Assembly (NCBI GenBank): GCA_903825285.1
Contig: CAIJZY010000031.1
Coordinates: 1-64,000, forward strand
Origin: an uncultured Opitutia bacterium
Lineage (GTDB): Bacteria > Verrucomicrobiota > Verrucomicrobiia > Opitutales > Opitutaceae
Direction of reading: 5' to 3'
Length of the DNA: 64,000 nucleotides
Part shown: positions 33,196 to 41,892 of the stretch, one piece after another
Layout of the letters: the number at the start of each line of letters is the position of its first letter
Numbering within the stretch: position 1 is the first letter of the stretch
Position numbers and translations under genes: made by a program
Notes under the pieces: model-generated
Seen by the model: the letters and a program-made list of their open reading frames with translations, nothing else
Told to the model about the DNA's origin: nothing
Databases searched by the model: none

Positions 33196-33978
33196 TCAGA
33201 TGGTCATGGCGTGATACCCGCCGTCCACGACGAGTTCCTCGCCGGTGATGAACGAGCCGGCGGCGCCGCTCGCGAGCAGCAGCGTGGCGCCGATGAGCTC
33301 GCGCGCCTCGCCGAAGCGCTTCATCGGCGTGTGGCCCATGATGTGGCCGACGCGCTCGGGGGTGAGGACCGAGCGGTTCTGCTCGGCGGGGAAGAAGCCC
33401 GGGACGAGCACGTTGACGCGCACCTGATGTGGCGCCCACTCGCGGGCGAGGTTGAGGGAGAGGTTGTGGACCGCGGACTTGGTCGCCGAGTAGGTGAAGA
33501 CGCGCGACAGCGGCACCAGGCCGGACATCGAGCCGAGGTTGATGATCGAGCCGCCGGCGCCGCGCTCGACGAGGAGCTTCCCGAACACCTGGCAGCCGAG
33601 GAACACGCCCTTGAGGTTCACGCGCACGATGCGGTCGAACTCCTCCTCGGTGATGTCGAAGAACGGGGTGGCGGAGTTGATGCCCGCGCCGTTGATCACG
33701 ATGTCGATCCGGCCGGACCGCCGCAGGACCTCGTCGCGCAGCGCCTCGAGCTCCGCCTTGCGGGTCGCCTCGGCCGCGTGGAACCACGCCTTGCCGCCCG
33801 TCGCGGCGATCTTGGCGAGGCGGGCCGCGGCCTTCGTCTCGCTGCGGCCGACGAGGACGACCTCGGCGCCCGCGCCGGCGAGGCCCTCGGCCATCGCGCC
33901 GCAGAGTTCACCCGTGCCGCCGATGACGACGGCGACCTGGCCGGAAAGGCCGAAGAGTTGCTGGAGATAGGAGCTCAT
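33196..33978 (-). CDS. SDR family oxidoreductase (mannonate/uronate oxidoreductase-like)
   Basis: Rossmann [12 protein letters not shown]..., YSATKSAV (YxxxK); located in the uronate cluster. Confidence 0.85.
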   Translation of the reverse strand: MSSYLQQLFGLSGQVAVVIGGTGELCGAMAEGLAGAGAEVVLVGRSETKAAARLAKIAATGGKAWFHAAEATRKAELEALRDEVLRRSGRIDIVINGAGINSATPFFDITEEEFDRIVRVNLKGVFLGCQVFGKLLVERGAGGSIINLGSMSGLVPLSRVFTYSATKSAVHNLSLNLAREWAPHQVRVNVLVPGFFPAEQNRSVLTPERVGHIMGHTPMKRFGEARELIGATLLLASGAAGSFITGEELVVDGGYHAMTI

Positions 33979-34026
33979 GGGTTGGGGTCCGGCAGCATAG
34001 CGGTTTGGCGGCCGGCGGGATATACG

Positions 34027-34060
34027 ATTTTGCGTAATTCAGTTTATATTTTGCGTATTA
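34027..34060 (+). promoter_or_regulatory. direct-repeat operator candidate for the XylR/AraC-type regulator
   Basis: ATTTTGCGTAATT (34027-34039) and ATTTTGCGTATTA (34048-34060), 21-bp period, in the divergent intergenic region. Confidence 0.6.
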
Positions 34061-34108
34061 CCCGCTTGGCAGCCCCGCGCCGCCGGTGCAGGCTGGCGCG
34101 GCCGTCCC

Positions 34109-35281
34109 ATGCCGCCCACCCGTCCACCCCGCCGCATCGCCGTCTACCTGTCGCTCGCGACCGAGCACGGCCGCGGGATCCTGCGCGGCGTCGCGCGGTT
34201 CTTCCACCAGCGGCCGGCGGTAACGGTGCTGAAGTTCAACGACCCGCGGACCTACGACGCGGCGGCGCTCCGCCGGCTGCGCGTTGACGGCATCATCGCG
34301 CGGGTGGCGTCGCGGCGCAACGAGTCCGTGCTTGCCGCGCTGCGGTTCCCGGTGGTGAACGTCTCGGGCCAGGTCGCCACGCCGCGGTTGCCGCTGATCA
34401 ACACCGACGACCTGCGCGTCGGCGCGCTCGCGCTGCGCCACCTGCACGGCCGCGGCTACCGGCACTTCGCCTACTGCGGCAACGCCACCCACCTCGGCTC
34501 GGTCCGGCGCTACCGGGGCTTCTGCGCCGAGGCGCGGCGGCTCGGGATCACGGCGGCCATCCCGCGTCACCTCCTCCCGCAGGGCGACCAGAACGCGCCC
34601 TACCCCGACGCCACCCGCGCCCGGCTCACCGCCTGGCTGGCGACGCTGCCGCGGCCGGTCGGGCTGCTCGGCTTCACCGACCGCGTGGCGCTGGAGCTGG
34701 ACGAGGCCTGCGCGCGGCTCGGCCGGCGCGTGCCGGAGGACGCCGCGATCCTCGGCGTGGGCAACGACCTCACCCGGGTCGAGTTCGCGCACGTCGCGCT
34801 GTCGAGCATCCAGCTCAACACCCAGCTCATCGGCGAGCAGGCCGCGGCCGCGCTGCAGGCGATGCTCGACGGCCGGCCCCGCACCCCGGGCGAGATCCTG
34901 GTGAGCCCGCAGAAGATCGTCACGCGCCAGTCCACCGACCGGTTCGCGGTGGACGACGAGAGCGTGGCCGCCGCGCTCGACTACCTCCGCGAGCACGCGG
35001 GCAACTCGGTCTACGTGGACGAGGTCGCAAAAGCCGTGGGCGTGACTCGGCGCGTGCTGGAGCTGCGCTTCCGTGCCGCGCTCGGCTCCTCGGTCTATGC
35101 CGAGGCGCAGCGACTGCACTTCGAACGTGCGCAGGAGCTGATGGCGGAGCCCGGGTTGACCCTGGCCGAGATCGCCTACGCGTCGGGCTTCGAGAGCCCG
35201 GCGGTCTTCGCCACCGCCTTCCGACGCCGCCACGGCGTCACGCCCACCGCGTACCGGCAGCGCCTCACCGGACTGCGCTGA
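34109..35281 (+). CDS. XylR-type transcriptional regulator (LacI/periplasmic-binding-protein-like + AraC HTH)
   Basis: 390 aa; RIAVYLSLATEHGRGILRGVARF... sensor domain; C-terminal HTH LTLAEIAYASGFESPAVFATAFRRRHGVTPTAYRQ. Confidence 0.93.
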   Translation: MPPTRPPRRIAVYLSLATEHGRGILRGVARFFHQRPAVTVLKFNDPRTYDAAALRRLRVDGIIARVASRRNESVLAALRFPVVNVSGQVATPRLPLINTDDLRVGALALRHLHGRGYRHFAYCGNATHLGSVRRYRGFCAEARRLGITAAIPRHLLPQGDQNAPYPDATRARLTAWLATLPRPVGLLGFTDRVALELDEACARLGRRVPEDAAILGVGNDLTRVEFAHVALSSIQLNTQLIGEQAAAALQAMLDGRPRTPGEILVSPQKIVTRQSTDRFAVDDESVAAALDYLREHAGNSVYVDEVAKAVGVTRRVLELRFRAALGSSVYAEAQRLHFERAQELMAEPGLTLAEIAYASGFESPAVFATAFRRRHGVTPTAYRQRLTGLR

Positions 35282-38200
35282 GGGCCGCCGGGCCGACTTG
35301 GAAACTGGTGAAGTCGGCCGATGTACCAGCGGCGCCGGCCGCAAAGATCCCGACTTTGGCGCCCACCCAGTGTCCGACCTTCGCGGCGAAAGCCGGACCG
35401 GGCACGGCCGTGAAGTTGCCTTCGCCCGTACGATACGACCACTCGACCGCACCGCCGGCCCGCACCACCGCCCGCAGCTGCACGGGGCCGGAGCTCGACG
35501 CGGCAAGCTCGCGCTCCACCTGGGGCGCTCCCGCCGCGGCGTCGGCCGCGACGGCGTACAGCAAGGCGGTGCGACCGGCGCTCCGCCGCAGGCCGAGCCA
35601 GGCATAGTCCCGCCCGAAAATGATCAGGCCCGCGCTGTCGCCGTCGGCCTTGGCTGAGAGTTCCAGTTGAACGGTAACGCTGAACTCCGTCGCCGGAAAT
35701 TTCTGCAACAGGAGTTGCGGAGCCGTGTAGAGGTTGCCCGGCCGCGGCGACGGTTGGGCGTACAGCCGCAGCGCGCCCGGCACGGCGGCGCACGAGTACC
35801 AGCCCTCCCCCGGATTGGCCTGCCACTGCCACTGCGGGCCGAGCCGAGGCCCGGTGAAGTCATCCGAGGTCGCCGGCACGGCGATCGCCTGCGCCGGCAG
35901 GGCGGGCTTCGCATGCGTGAGCACGGGGTCGCCACACGCGGCGCCGGTGACAATGCCGGTGCCCATGAGGGGCCAGTCGTCACGCCAGGCGGCGGGCTGC
36001 AGGTGCACGACGCGGCCGTAGACCCCCTGGTCCTGAAAATGGAGAAACCAGAAATCTCCCGAGGGGGTGTCCACCAGCGCGCCCTGGTGCGGGCCGTTCA
36101 CGGTCGTCGCACCCTGCGCGAGCACGATGCGGTCGGCATACGGCCCGCGGATGTCGCGGGCGCGGTAGACGACCTGCCAACCGGTCGCCACGCCGCCCGC
36201 GGGGGCGAAGACATAGTACCAGCCGTTGCGTTTATAAAGTTTGGGTCCCTCCAACGTGGTGGTGCCGGGATATTTCGCGCCGTCGATCACGATGCCGAGG
36301 TCCTCCTCGACGCGCAGGCCGTCGGCACTCAGCCGCAGCAGCGTGAGTACGTTGTTGAAGCCCGCCCGGCTCTTCGCCCAGGCGTGAATGAGGTAGACGC
36401 GGCCGTCGTCGTCCCACAGCGGACAAGGGTCGATCAGCCCCTTGCCGCCCTTGACCAGCACGGGGGCCGACCAGGGACCGCGGGGGTCGCGGGTCGTGAC
36501 GACGTAGATCCCGAAATCAGGGTCGGGGTAATAGATCCAGTACTGGCCGGCGTGGAAACGGATCGCGGGCGCCCAGACGCCCTCGCCTGGGCGCGGGGAG
36601 CGGAAGGCCGCGTCCGGCACCAGGCGCGGCAGCGCGTAGCCGACGAGCGTCCAGTTGACGAGGTCGCGCGAGTGGAGCAGCGGGAGGCCGGGCACGTGGC
36701 TGAAGCTCGACGCCGTCATCCAGTAGTCGTCGCCGACGCGCACGACGTCGGGATCGGAGTAGTCGGCCGCCAGCACGGGATTCCGGTAGCGGCCGTCGCC
36801 GAGGTCGGGTTGCCAGGGAGCAGAGGCGGGGGTCATGAGAAAATCGGCGATGGGCAGGTGCAGGCGGCGCATTTCTTCGGCGGCAAGGGCGGCGACGAGC
36901 CGGGCGCCCGTGGCCGTGAAATGCGTGTTGTCGTTCTTGCCCGCCGGCAATCCCGGATACTCGCCGGGTGCGAAATTCATGTAGAGCGCCTTCGAGCCGG
37001 CCGGCCCCAGCTGCGTGACGAGCGCGCGCGTGGCCGCCTCGAGCTCAAGCAGCGGCACGTGCTCCTCGGCGGCAACGGTGCGCACGGCCGCGAGGTAGGC
37101 GCCGTGGGTGTCCTCCAAACAGCCAGCGGCGGTCCACTCGCGGCGCACCACGGGCGTGGCCAGCACCGGATGGGCCCCGCGGGCCCGGACCTCCGCCACG
37201 AACCGGCGGAGGTTGGCGGGAAAGTCCGTGGCCGCGCTGGTGTAGCGCGTGGGGTCGGCCTGCTTCGGATCGTTGTGGCCAAACTGGATCACGACCCAGT
37301 CGCCCGGCGCGAGCGCCTGAAGCAGCCGGTCCCAGTTGCCGAGGTCGCGGAAGGATTTCGTGCTGCGGCCGTTCACGGCGTAGTTGGCGAAGCGCAGCGG
37401 CGGGCGCACGAGCTCGCGGAACCGCTGGCCCCACCCGCGCTCCGGGTCGGTGAGATCGGGCTTGTCCGCCATCGTCGAGTCGCCCGCAAAGTGCAGCGTC
37501 GGCCCGCCCGCGGGCGCCCAGCCGTCCGCCCCCGCGAGGACCGCGGTCGGCGTGTATCGCGCGGAATCGCCCGAGAGCAGTTTCTGGCGCCACGCCACCC
37601 GGCCCGACGGCTGCGCCCCCGCGCCGGTGCAGGCGAATTCGGCATAGTGCGTGGTCCGCTCGGCGGCGGGCCGGTCCCAGTTGTGCCAGCCCTCGGGCCG
37701 GACGACGCCGGCCATCTGCGTCCGGAGAAATACGGTGCGGGCATAGTCGCGCCACGGCCGGCCGAGATAGGTCTTCACGCCCTCGGCGCCCGTGATCGTA
37801 CAGTCGGCAAACACGAAGCCGTGCTCCTGCCCCTCGGGCGTCGAGGCTGCGGTGATGTAGCCGTCGCCGAGGCAATGGATGTGGCAGCGTTCGAAATATG
37901 CCGTCGCCCCGCCGAAGATGAAGTCCATGTGGCCCTCGATGTAGCAGTCGGCGAAGTAGTGCCGGCCACGGTTCACCAGGATCGTGTCCTGCCAGCCGAG
38001 GAACCGGCAGCGGCGGAAGCTCACGCGGTCGCCGTCCACGCGCAGCGCGACGGCCTGGCCGACGGGGCCGGCGGAGTTCGCGATGGTGAGGTCCTCCCAG
38101 GTCATCCCGTCGCCGTCCACCTGCACGGTCGGCGTGCGAAACGTGCCGATCGGCTTGCCGTCGGGGCCAGCGACCTTGGCAGAGAGACCAAACGTGATGA

Positions 38201-38480
38201 TGGTCGTGGCCGCGTCCTCACCGCGCACCGTAAGATTGCCGCGCTCGCGCTGGACGTAGACGCGCTCGTGGTAGGTGCCGGGCTTGACGAGGATGACCCA
38301 GCGCGGGTCATGGACGCCGACGCGCATCGGCGCCGCGCTGATCGCCTCCTGCACGGAGCGGTAGGCGCCGGAGCCGTCGGCGGCGACGACCACATCAACC
38401 CCGGGCGGGTTGGCTCCCCGCAGCACCGCGGTCACGGCAGCCGTGACCAGCGCGAGACCGACTCGGGAAAAAATTCTCAT
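35265..38480 (-). CDS. fused pectinesterase (CE8) - rhamnogalacturonan acetylesterase (CE12) - GH43 protein
   Basis: CE8: LGWQDTILVNRGRHYFADCYIEGHMDFIFGGATAYFE, YLGRPWRDYA; CE12/SGNH: HFAGDSTMADK, GDWVVIQFGHND, DNTHFTATGA; GH43: YRNPVLAADYSDPDVVRVGDDYWMTASSF. Confidence 0.92.
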   Translation of the reverse strand: MRIFSRVGLALVTAAVTAVLRGANPPGVDVVVAADGSGAYRSVQEAISAAPMRVGVHDPRWVILVKPGTYHERVYVQRERGNLTVRGEDAATTIITFGLSAKVAGPDGKPIGTFRTPTVQVDGDGMTWEDLTIANSAGPVGQAVALRVDGDRVSFRRCRFLGWQDTILVNRGRHYFADCYIEGHMDFIFGGATAYFERCHIHCLGDGYITAASTPEGQEHGFVFADCTITGAEGVKTYLGRPWRDYARTVFLRTQMAGVVRPEGWHNWDRPAAERTTHYAEFACTGAGAQPSGRVAWRQKLLSGDSARYTPTAVLAGADGWAPAGGPTLHFAGDSTMADKPDLTDPERGWGQRFRELVRPPLRFANYAVNGRSTKSFRDLGNWDRLLQALAPGDWVVIQFGHNDPKQADPTRYTSAATDFPANLRRFVAEVRARGAHPVLATPVVRREWTAAGCLEDTHGAYLAAVRTVAAEEHVPLLELEAATRALVTQLGPAGSKALYMNFAPGEYPGLPAGKNDNTHFTATGARLVAALAAEEMRRLHLPIADFLMTPASAPWQPDLGDGRYRNPVLAADYSDPDVVRVGDDYWMTASSFSHVPGLPLLHSRDLVNWTLVGYALPRLVPDAAFRSPRPGEGVWAPAIRFHAGQYWIYYPDPDFGIYVVTTRDPRGPWSAPVLVKGGKGLIDPCPLWDDDGRVYLIHAWAKSRAGFNNVLTLLRLSADGLRVEEDLGIVIDGAKYPGTTTLEGPKLYKRNGWYYVFAPAGGVATGWQVVYRARDIRGPYADRIVLAQGATTVNGPHQGALVDTPSGDFWFLHFQDQGVYGRVVHLQPAAWRDDWPLMGTGIVTGAACGDPVLTHAKPALPAQAIAVPATSDDFTGPRLGPQWQWQANPGEGWYSCAAVPGALRLYAQPSPRPGNLYTAPQLLLQKFPATEFSVTVQLELSAKADGDSAGLIIFGRDYAWLGLRRSAGRTALLYAVAADAAAGAPQVERELAASSSGPVQLRAVVRAGGAVEWSYRTGEGNFTAVPGPAFAAKVGHWVGAKVGIFAAGAAGTSADFTSFQVGPAALSAVR

Positions 38481-40459
38481 GACCGGTGATGCTTGGCCTG
38501 CCACCGGGGAAAGTCCTTCTCCAGCAGCTGGGCGGGCCAATAGCCGAGGTAGGCATAGCCGGTGCGGCGCTCGCGTTCGATCGCATTGTAGTCGGAGCGG
38601 AACACGCGGTCGCGGCCGACGAAGATGGGGCGGTTGGTGCCGATCTCGTAGAAGCGCGCCCAGATCACAGGTGCGGCCGAGTCCGCCACGGCGTGCCGGT
38701 CCCGGTGTCCGTCGGCCCCGGGCGTGGCGTCGAGCCGCAGCCCGGGGATCGCCACGGTGCGGAACCAGGCGACAGCGCCCTCGATCGCCGCGATCACCTC
38801 CGGCGACGGGTCCTCGACCTGCATGAGCATCCGGACCACGCCCACGCTCTCATTGCCGGAAAGGGAGATCGGCTCGAAGTTGCGGGCCGGCGCGGGCGCC
38901 AGCGTGACCTCGTCGTGCTGCGCGCACCACACGGTGCGGCGGCCGTCCTCGATCACCTGGCAGCGGAGAATGCACTCGAGTCCCTTCGCCACCGCTCTCG
39001 CGGCGCGCGCCCGGCGGTCCGCATCCACGAAGGCGAACGGCGCGCGGGCATGGGCGACATCGTCCAGCACGCGCATGACCTCCGCCATGGCGTCGTCGTT
39101 GAACGTGATGTGGCTGTAATAGCCGTGACGCAGCGGAAAGAACTGCGGCCAGCCGCCGTTCGGGTACTGCGCCGCGAGCAGGTAATCGAGCCCGCGCTCG
39201 ACCGCCGCGCGGTGCGCCGCGGTGCCGTTGCCCGCGCTGATCACACGCGCAAGCAGCCGCAGCTGGGTGTGCGTCGCGTTGTTGTCGATCGTGGGCATCT
39301 GCTCGTCCGCCGCCACGGGGTTCTGGCGGGCGGCCGCCTCGGCCGCGGGCGCGAGGGTCATGTCGCGGTTCTTCGGCCAGCCGCCGTCGTCAAACTGGTA
39401 GAGCAGCACCGTGTCCGCGACGGCGCGCGCCGCGGGCATCGCGTACCAGCTCGCGGGCTGCCTGAGCACGTCGCGCCAGGTCAGCGGCGCGGTCCGCTCG
39501 GCCGGCGCGAGGTGGACACGGAGAAAGGTATCCGCCGCCGCGAGCGTGGGCTCGAACCAGGGCTGGAAGAGCCAGAACGGGTGCGGCGTGCCGGGCACGA
39601 CCGTCAACTCGCTGGCCACGCCGGCGGCGTGCAGCCGGTCGCGCATGGCCTCGCGGCCGGGCAGGATCGGCGTTGGCGCCGTGCTGTTGATGAAAAAGGT
39701 CGGCGCGCTGCGCGGACCCACGTGCGTGAGCGCCGACGCGGCCCGCCAGGTGTCCGGTCGCTCGCTGAACTTGCCGCCAAGGTATCGCGTGGGCGCGCTG
39801 GGCGAACGCTCCTGCTGCGCCACCAGCTCGGCCCCGGTGAAGTCGGCCAGCCCGTCAATGTCCACCACCGCCTGGACCGCGCTGGATACGCCGCGCTCCC
39901 CCACGTCGCCCTCGAAGTCCGCCTGGCCGTTGGTCGCGCCGAGCAGCGCGGCGAGCTGGCCGCCCGCGGACATGCCGATGACGCCGATGCGCGCCGGGTC
40001 AACCCCGTGCTCGGCCGCGTGGGCCCGCAGCCAGCGGACCGCGGCCTTCAGGTCGTGGAGCGGATCGGGAAAGCGGGCAACCGGGCCGAGCCGGTAGCTG
40101 ACCGGCACGGCGACGTAGCCGAGGCCGGCGAGCCGCTTGGCAAACGGGCGCTCCATCTCCCGCGAACCCGAGTCCCAGCCGCCGGCATGCACCAGCAGCA
40201 CTGCCGGGAACGGGGCGTCGCCGGCCGGACGATAAAGATCGAGCGCCAGCGCGGTGTCGCCGGCCCGCGCATAGGTCACGTCCTCCTGCGCCGTTACTCC
40301 CGGCGGCAGGACATCCGCCAGCGGCTGGATCTGCGGGTACTGGGGACGAAGCTGCCGCGTGACATTCGCGAGGGTGAACGCCTCGGCCGCGCGGGTCGGC
40401 GCCGGGCGGCCGGCGACCGCCAGGGCGAGGAGCGCCGACCATGCCACGGTGCGGGTCAT
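38477..40459 (-). CDS. fused alpha/beta-hydrolase (acetylesterase-like) - pectate lyase family PL10
   Basis: Esterase: LLVHAGGWDSGSREMERPFAKRLAGLGYVAVPVSYRLGP, IGMSAGGQLAAL; PL10: LLYQFDDGGWPKNRDMT...TIDNNATHTQLRLLARV...YPNGGWPQFFPL...HITFNDDAM. Confidence 0.92.
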   Translation of the reverse strand: MTRTVAWSALLALAVAGRPAPTRAAEAFTLANVTRQLRPQYPQIQPLADVLPPGVTAQEDVTYARAGDTALALDLYRPAGDAPFPAVLLVHAGGWDSGSREMERPFAKRLAGLGYVAVPVSYRLGPVARFPDPLHDLKAAVRWLRAHAAEHGVDPARIGVIGMSAGGQLAALLGATNGQADFEGDVGERGVSSAVQAVVDIDGLADFTGAELVAQQERSPSAPTRYLGGKFSERPDTWRAASALTHVGPRSAPTFFINSTAPTPILPGREAMRDRLHAAGVASELTVVPGTPHPFWLFQPWFEPTLAAADTFLRVHLAPAERTAPLTWRDVLRQPASWYAMPAARAVADTVLLYQFDDGGWPKNRDMTLAPAAEAAARQNPVAADEQMPTIDNNATHTQLRLLARVISAGNGTAAHRAAVERGLDYLLAAQYPNGGWPQFFPLRHGYYSHITFNDDAMAEVMRVLDDVAHARAPFAFVDADRRARAARAVAKGLECILRCQVIEDGRRTVWCAQHDEVTLAPAPARNFEPISLSGNESVGVVRMLMQVEDPSPEVIAAIEGAVAWFRTVAIPGLRLDATPGADGHRDRHAVADSAAPVIWARFYEIGTNRPIFVGRDRVFRSDYNAIERERRTGYAYLGYWPAQLLEKDFPRWQAKHHRS

Positions 40460-40460
40460 C

Positions 40461-41870
40461 TCAGGCGTCCGCCAGCCGCACTGGCGCGAACCGCGGGGCG
40501 AGCAGGTGCATGATGAACCAGGCCACGACGTAGGCGGAGCCGCAGATGACAAAGAGGATCCCGTACCCGACCTCGATTTTATCCAGGGCGGCGAAGTGCT
40601 CGAGCAGCAGGCCGGCGATGCGGGCGACCAGGATGCCGCCGATGGCGCCGGCCATGCCGCCGAGGCCGGTGACGGAGGCCACGGCCTGCTTCGGGAACAT
40701 GTCGGACGCGGTGGTGAAAATGTTGGCCGACCACGCCTGGTGGGCGGAGCACGCGATTGCGATCGTGGCGACCGCGAGCCAGGTGTTGATCTGGCCCAGG
40801 CGCGACGCGAGCAGGACGGAGAGCGGGAGGACCGCGAAGATGAACATGGCGAGCTTGCGCGCGCGGCTGACGTCCATGCCGCCGTTGATGAAACGCTTCG
40901 GCAGCCAGCCGCCGAAGATCGAGCCGAAGGTGGACACCGTGTACACCACCGCGACGGCGAACGGCCAGCTGATCACGCCGGGGATGTCCGCCGCGCTGCC
41001 GGTGTAGCCCGGGTGGGCCGCGGTGTACGCGGCGACCTTGCGGGCATTCTCGCCGCCGAGGAAGGCGGGCAGCCAGAACAGGTAGAACCACCAGATCGGG
41101 TCGGTCAGGAACTTGCCGATGATGAAGGCCCAGGTCTCGCGGATCCGAATGAGGCGGAGCGCGGTCAGCCGCGGCGCCGCACCGGCCGGAGCCGACTGCT
41201 CGTCGCGGTCGCTGTGGATGAAGTCGTACTCCGCCTGGCTGAGCTGCCCCGTCGCCAGCTTCGCGGCGGGCGAGGCGTAGATGCGGTACCAGAAGAAGAG
41301 CCAGAGCAGGCCGATGGCGCCGGTGAGGACGAAGGCCCATTCCCAGCCCCAGGTGGCCGCGATGCCGGGGACGACCAGCGGCGCGACGATGGCGCCGACG
41401 TTGGCGCCGGAGTTGTACAGGCCGGTGGCGTAGGCGCGCTCCTTCTTGGGGAACCACTCGGCGATGGTCTTGTTGGCCGCGGGGAAGTTGCCCGCCTCGC
41501 TGAAGCCGAGCGCCGCGCGCCAGAAGCCGAAGGTGGCGGTGGTGTGGCCGAACGCGTGGCCGATGGCCGCGCCGCTCCAGCCGATGAGCGAGTAGGCGTA
41601 GCCCGCCTTCGTCCCCACGCGGTCGATCACGCGGCCCGCCGCGAGCATGCCCACGGCGTACGCCACCTGGAAGCAGATCACGACCGTCGAGTAGTTGAGC
41701 TCGCGCCCGCCCTTGTCCGCGCCGAACACGCCGCTGTCCGACAGCGTCTGCTTCAGCAGGCCGAGCACGTTGCGGTCGAGGTAGTTGATCGTCGTGGCGA
41801 AGAACACGAGGGCGCAGATCGTCCAGCGATAGCGCCCGATCTGCGCGTTGAGTTGATGCAGGGAAGTCAT
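40461..41870 (-). CDS. exuT: MFS hexuronate transporter
   Basis: RWTICALVFFATTINYLDRNVLGLLKQTL...ALGFSEAGNFPAANKTIAEWFPKKERAYATGLYNSGANVGAIVAP; within pectin/uronate operon. Confidence 0.88.
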   Translation of the reverse strand: MTSLHQLNAQIGRYRWTICALVFFATTINYLDRNVLGLLKQTLSDSGVFGADKGGRELNYSTVVICFQVAYAVGMLAAGRVIDRVGTKAGYAYSLIGWSGAAIGHAFGHTTATFGFWRAALGFSEAGNFPAANKTIAEWFPKKERAYATGLYNSGANVGAIVAPLVVPGIAATWGWEWAFVLTGAIGLLWLFFWYRIYASPAAKLATGQLSQAEYDFIHSDRDEQSAPAGAAPRLTALRLIRIRETWAFIIGKFLTDPIWWFYLFWLPAFLGGENARKVAAYTAAHPGYTGSAADIPGVISWPFAVAVVYTVSTFGSIFGGWLPKRFINGGMDVSRARKLAMFIFAVLPLSVLLASRLGQINTWLAVATIAIACSAHQAWSANIFTTASDMFPKQAVASVTGLGGMAGAIGGILVARIAGLLLEHFAALDKIEVGYGILFVICGSAYVVAWFIMHLLAPRFAPVRLADA

Positions 41871-41892
41871 GGGGCGGGGTGACAAATCGGGC

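Noticed and set aside
34109-35281. Naming the AraC-type regulator xylR
   Set aside because: Domain layout matches XylR-type proteins but gene context is pectin/uronate, so the ligand and symbol are not supported
35667-38489. 940-aa plus ORF opposite the CE8-CE12-GH43 fusion
   Set aside because: Antisense artefact; conserved catalytic motifs are all on the minus strand
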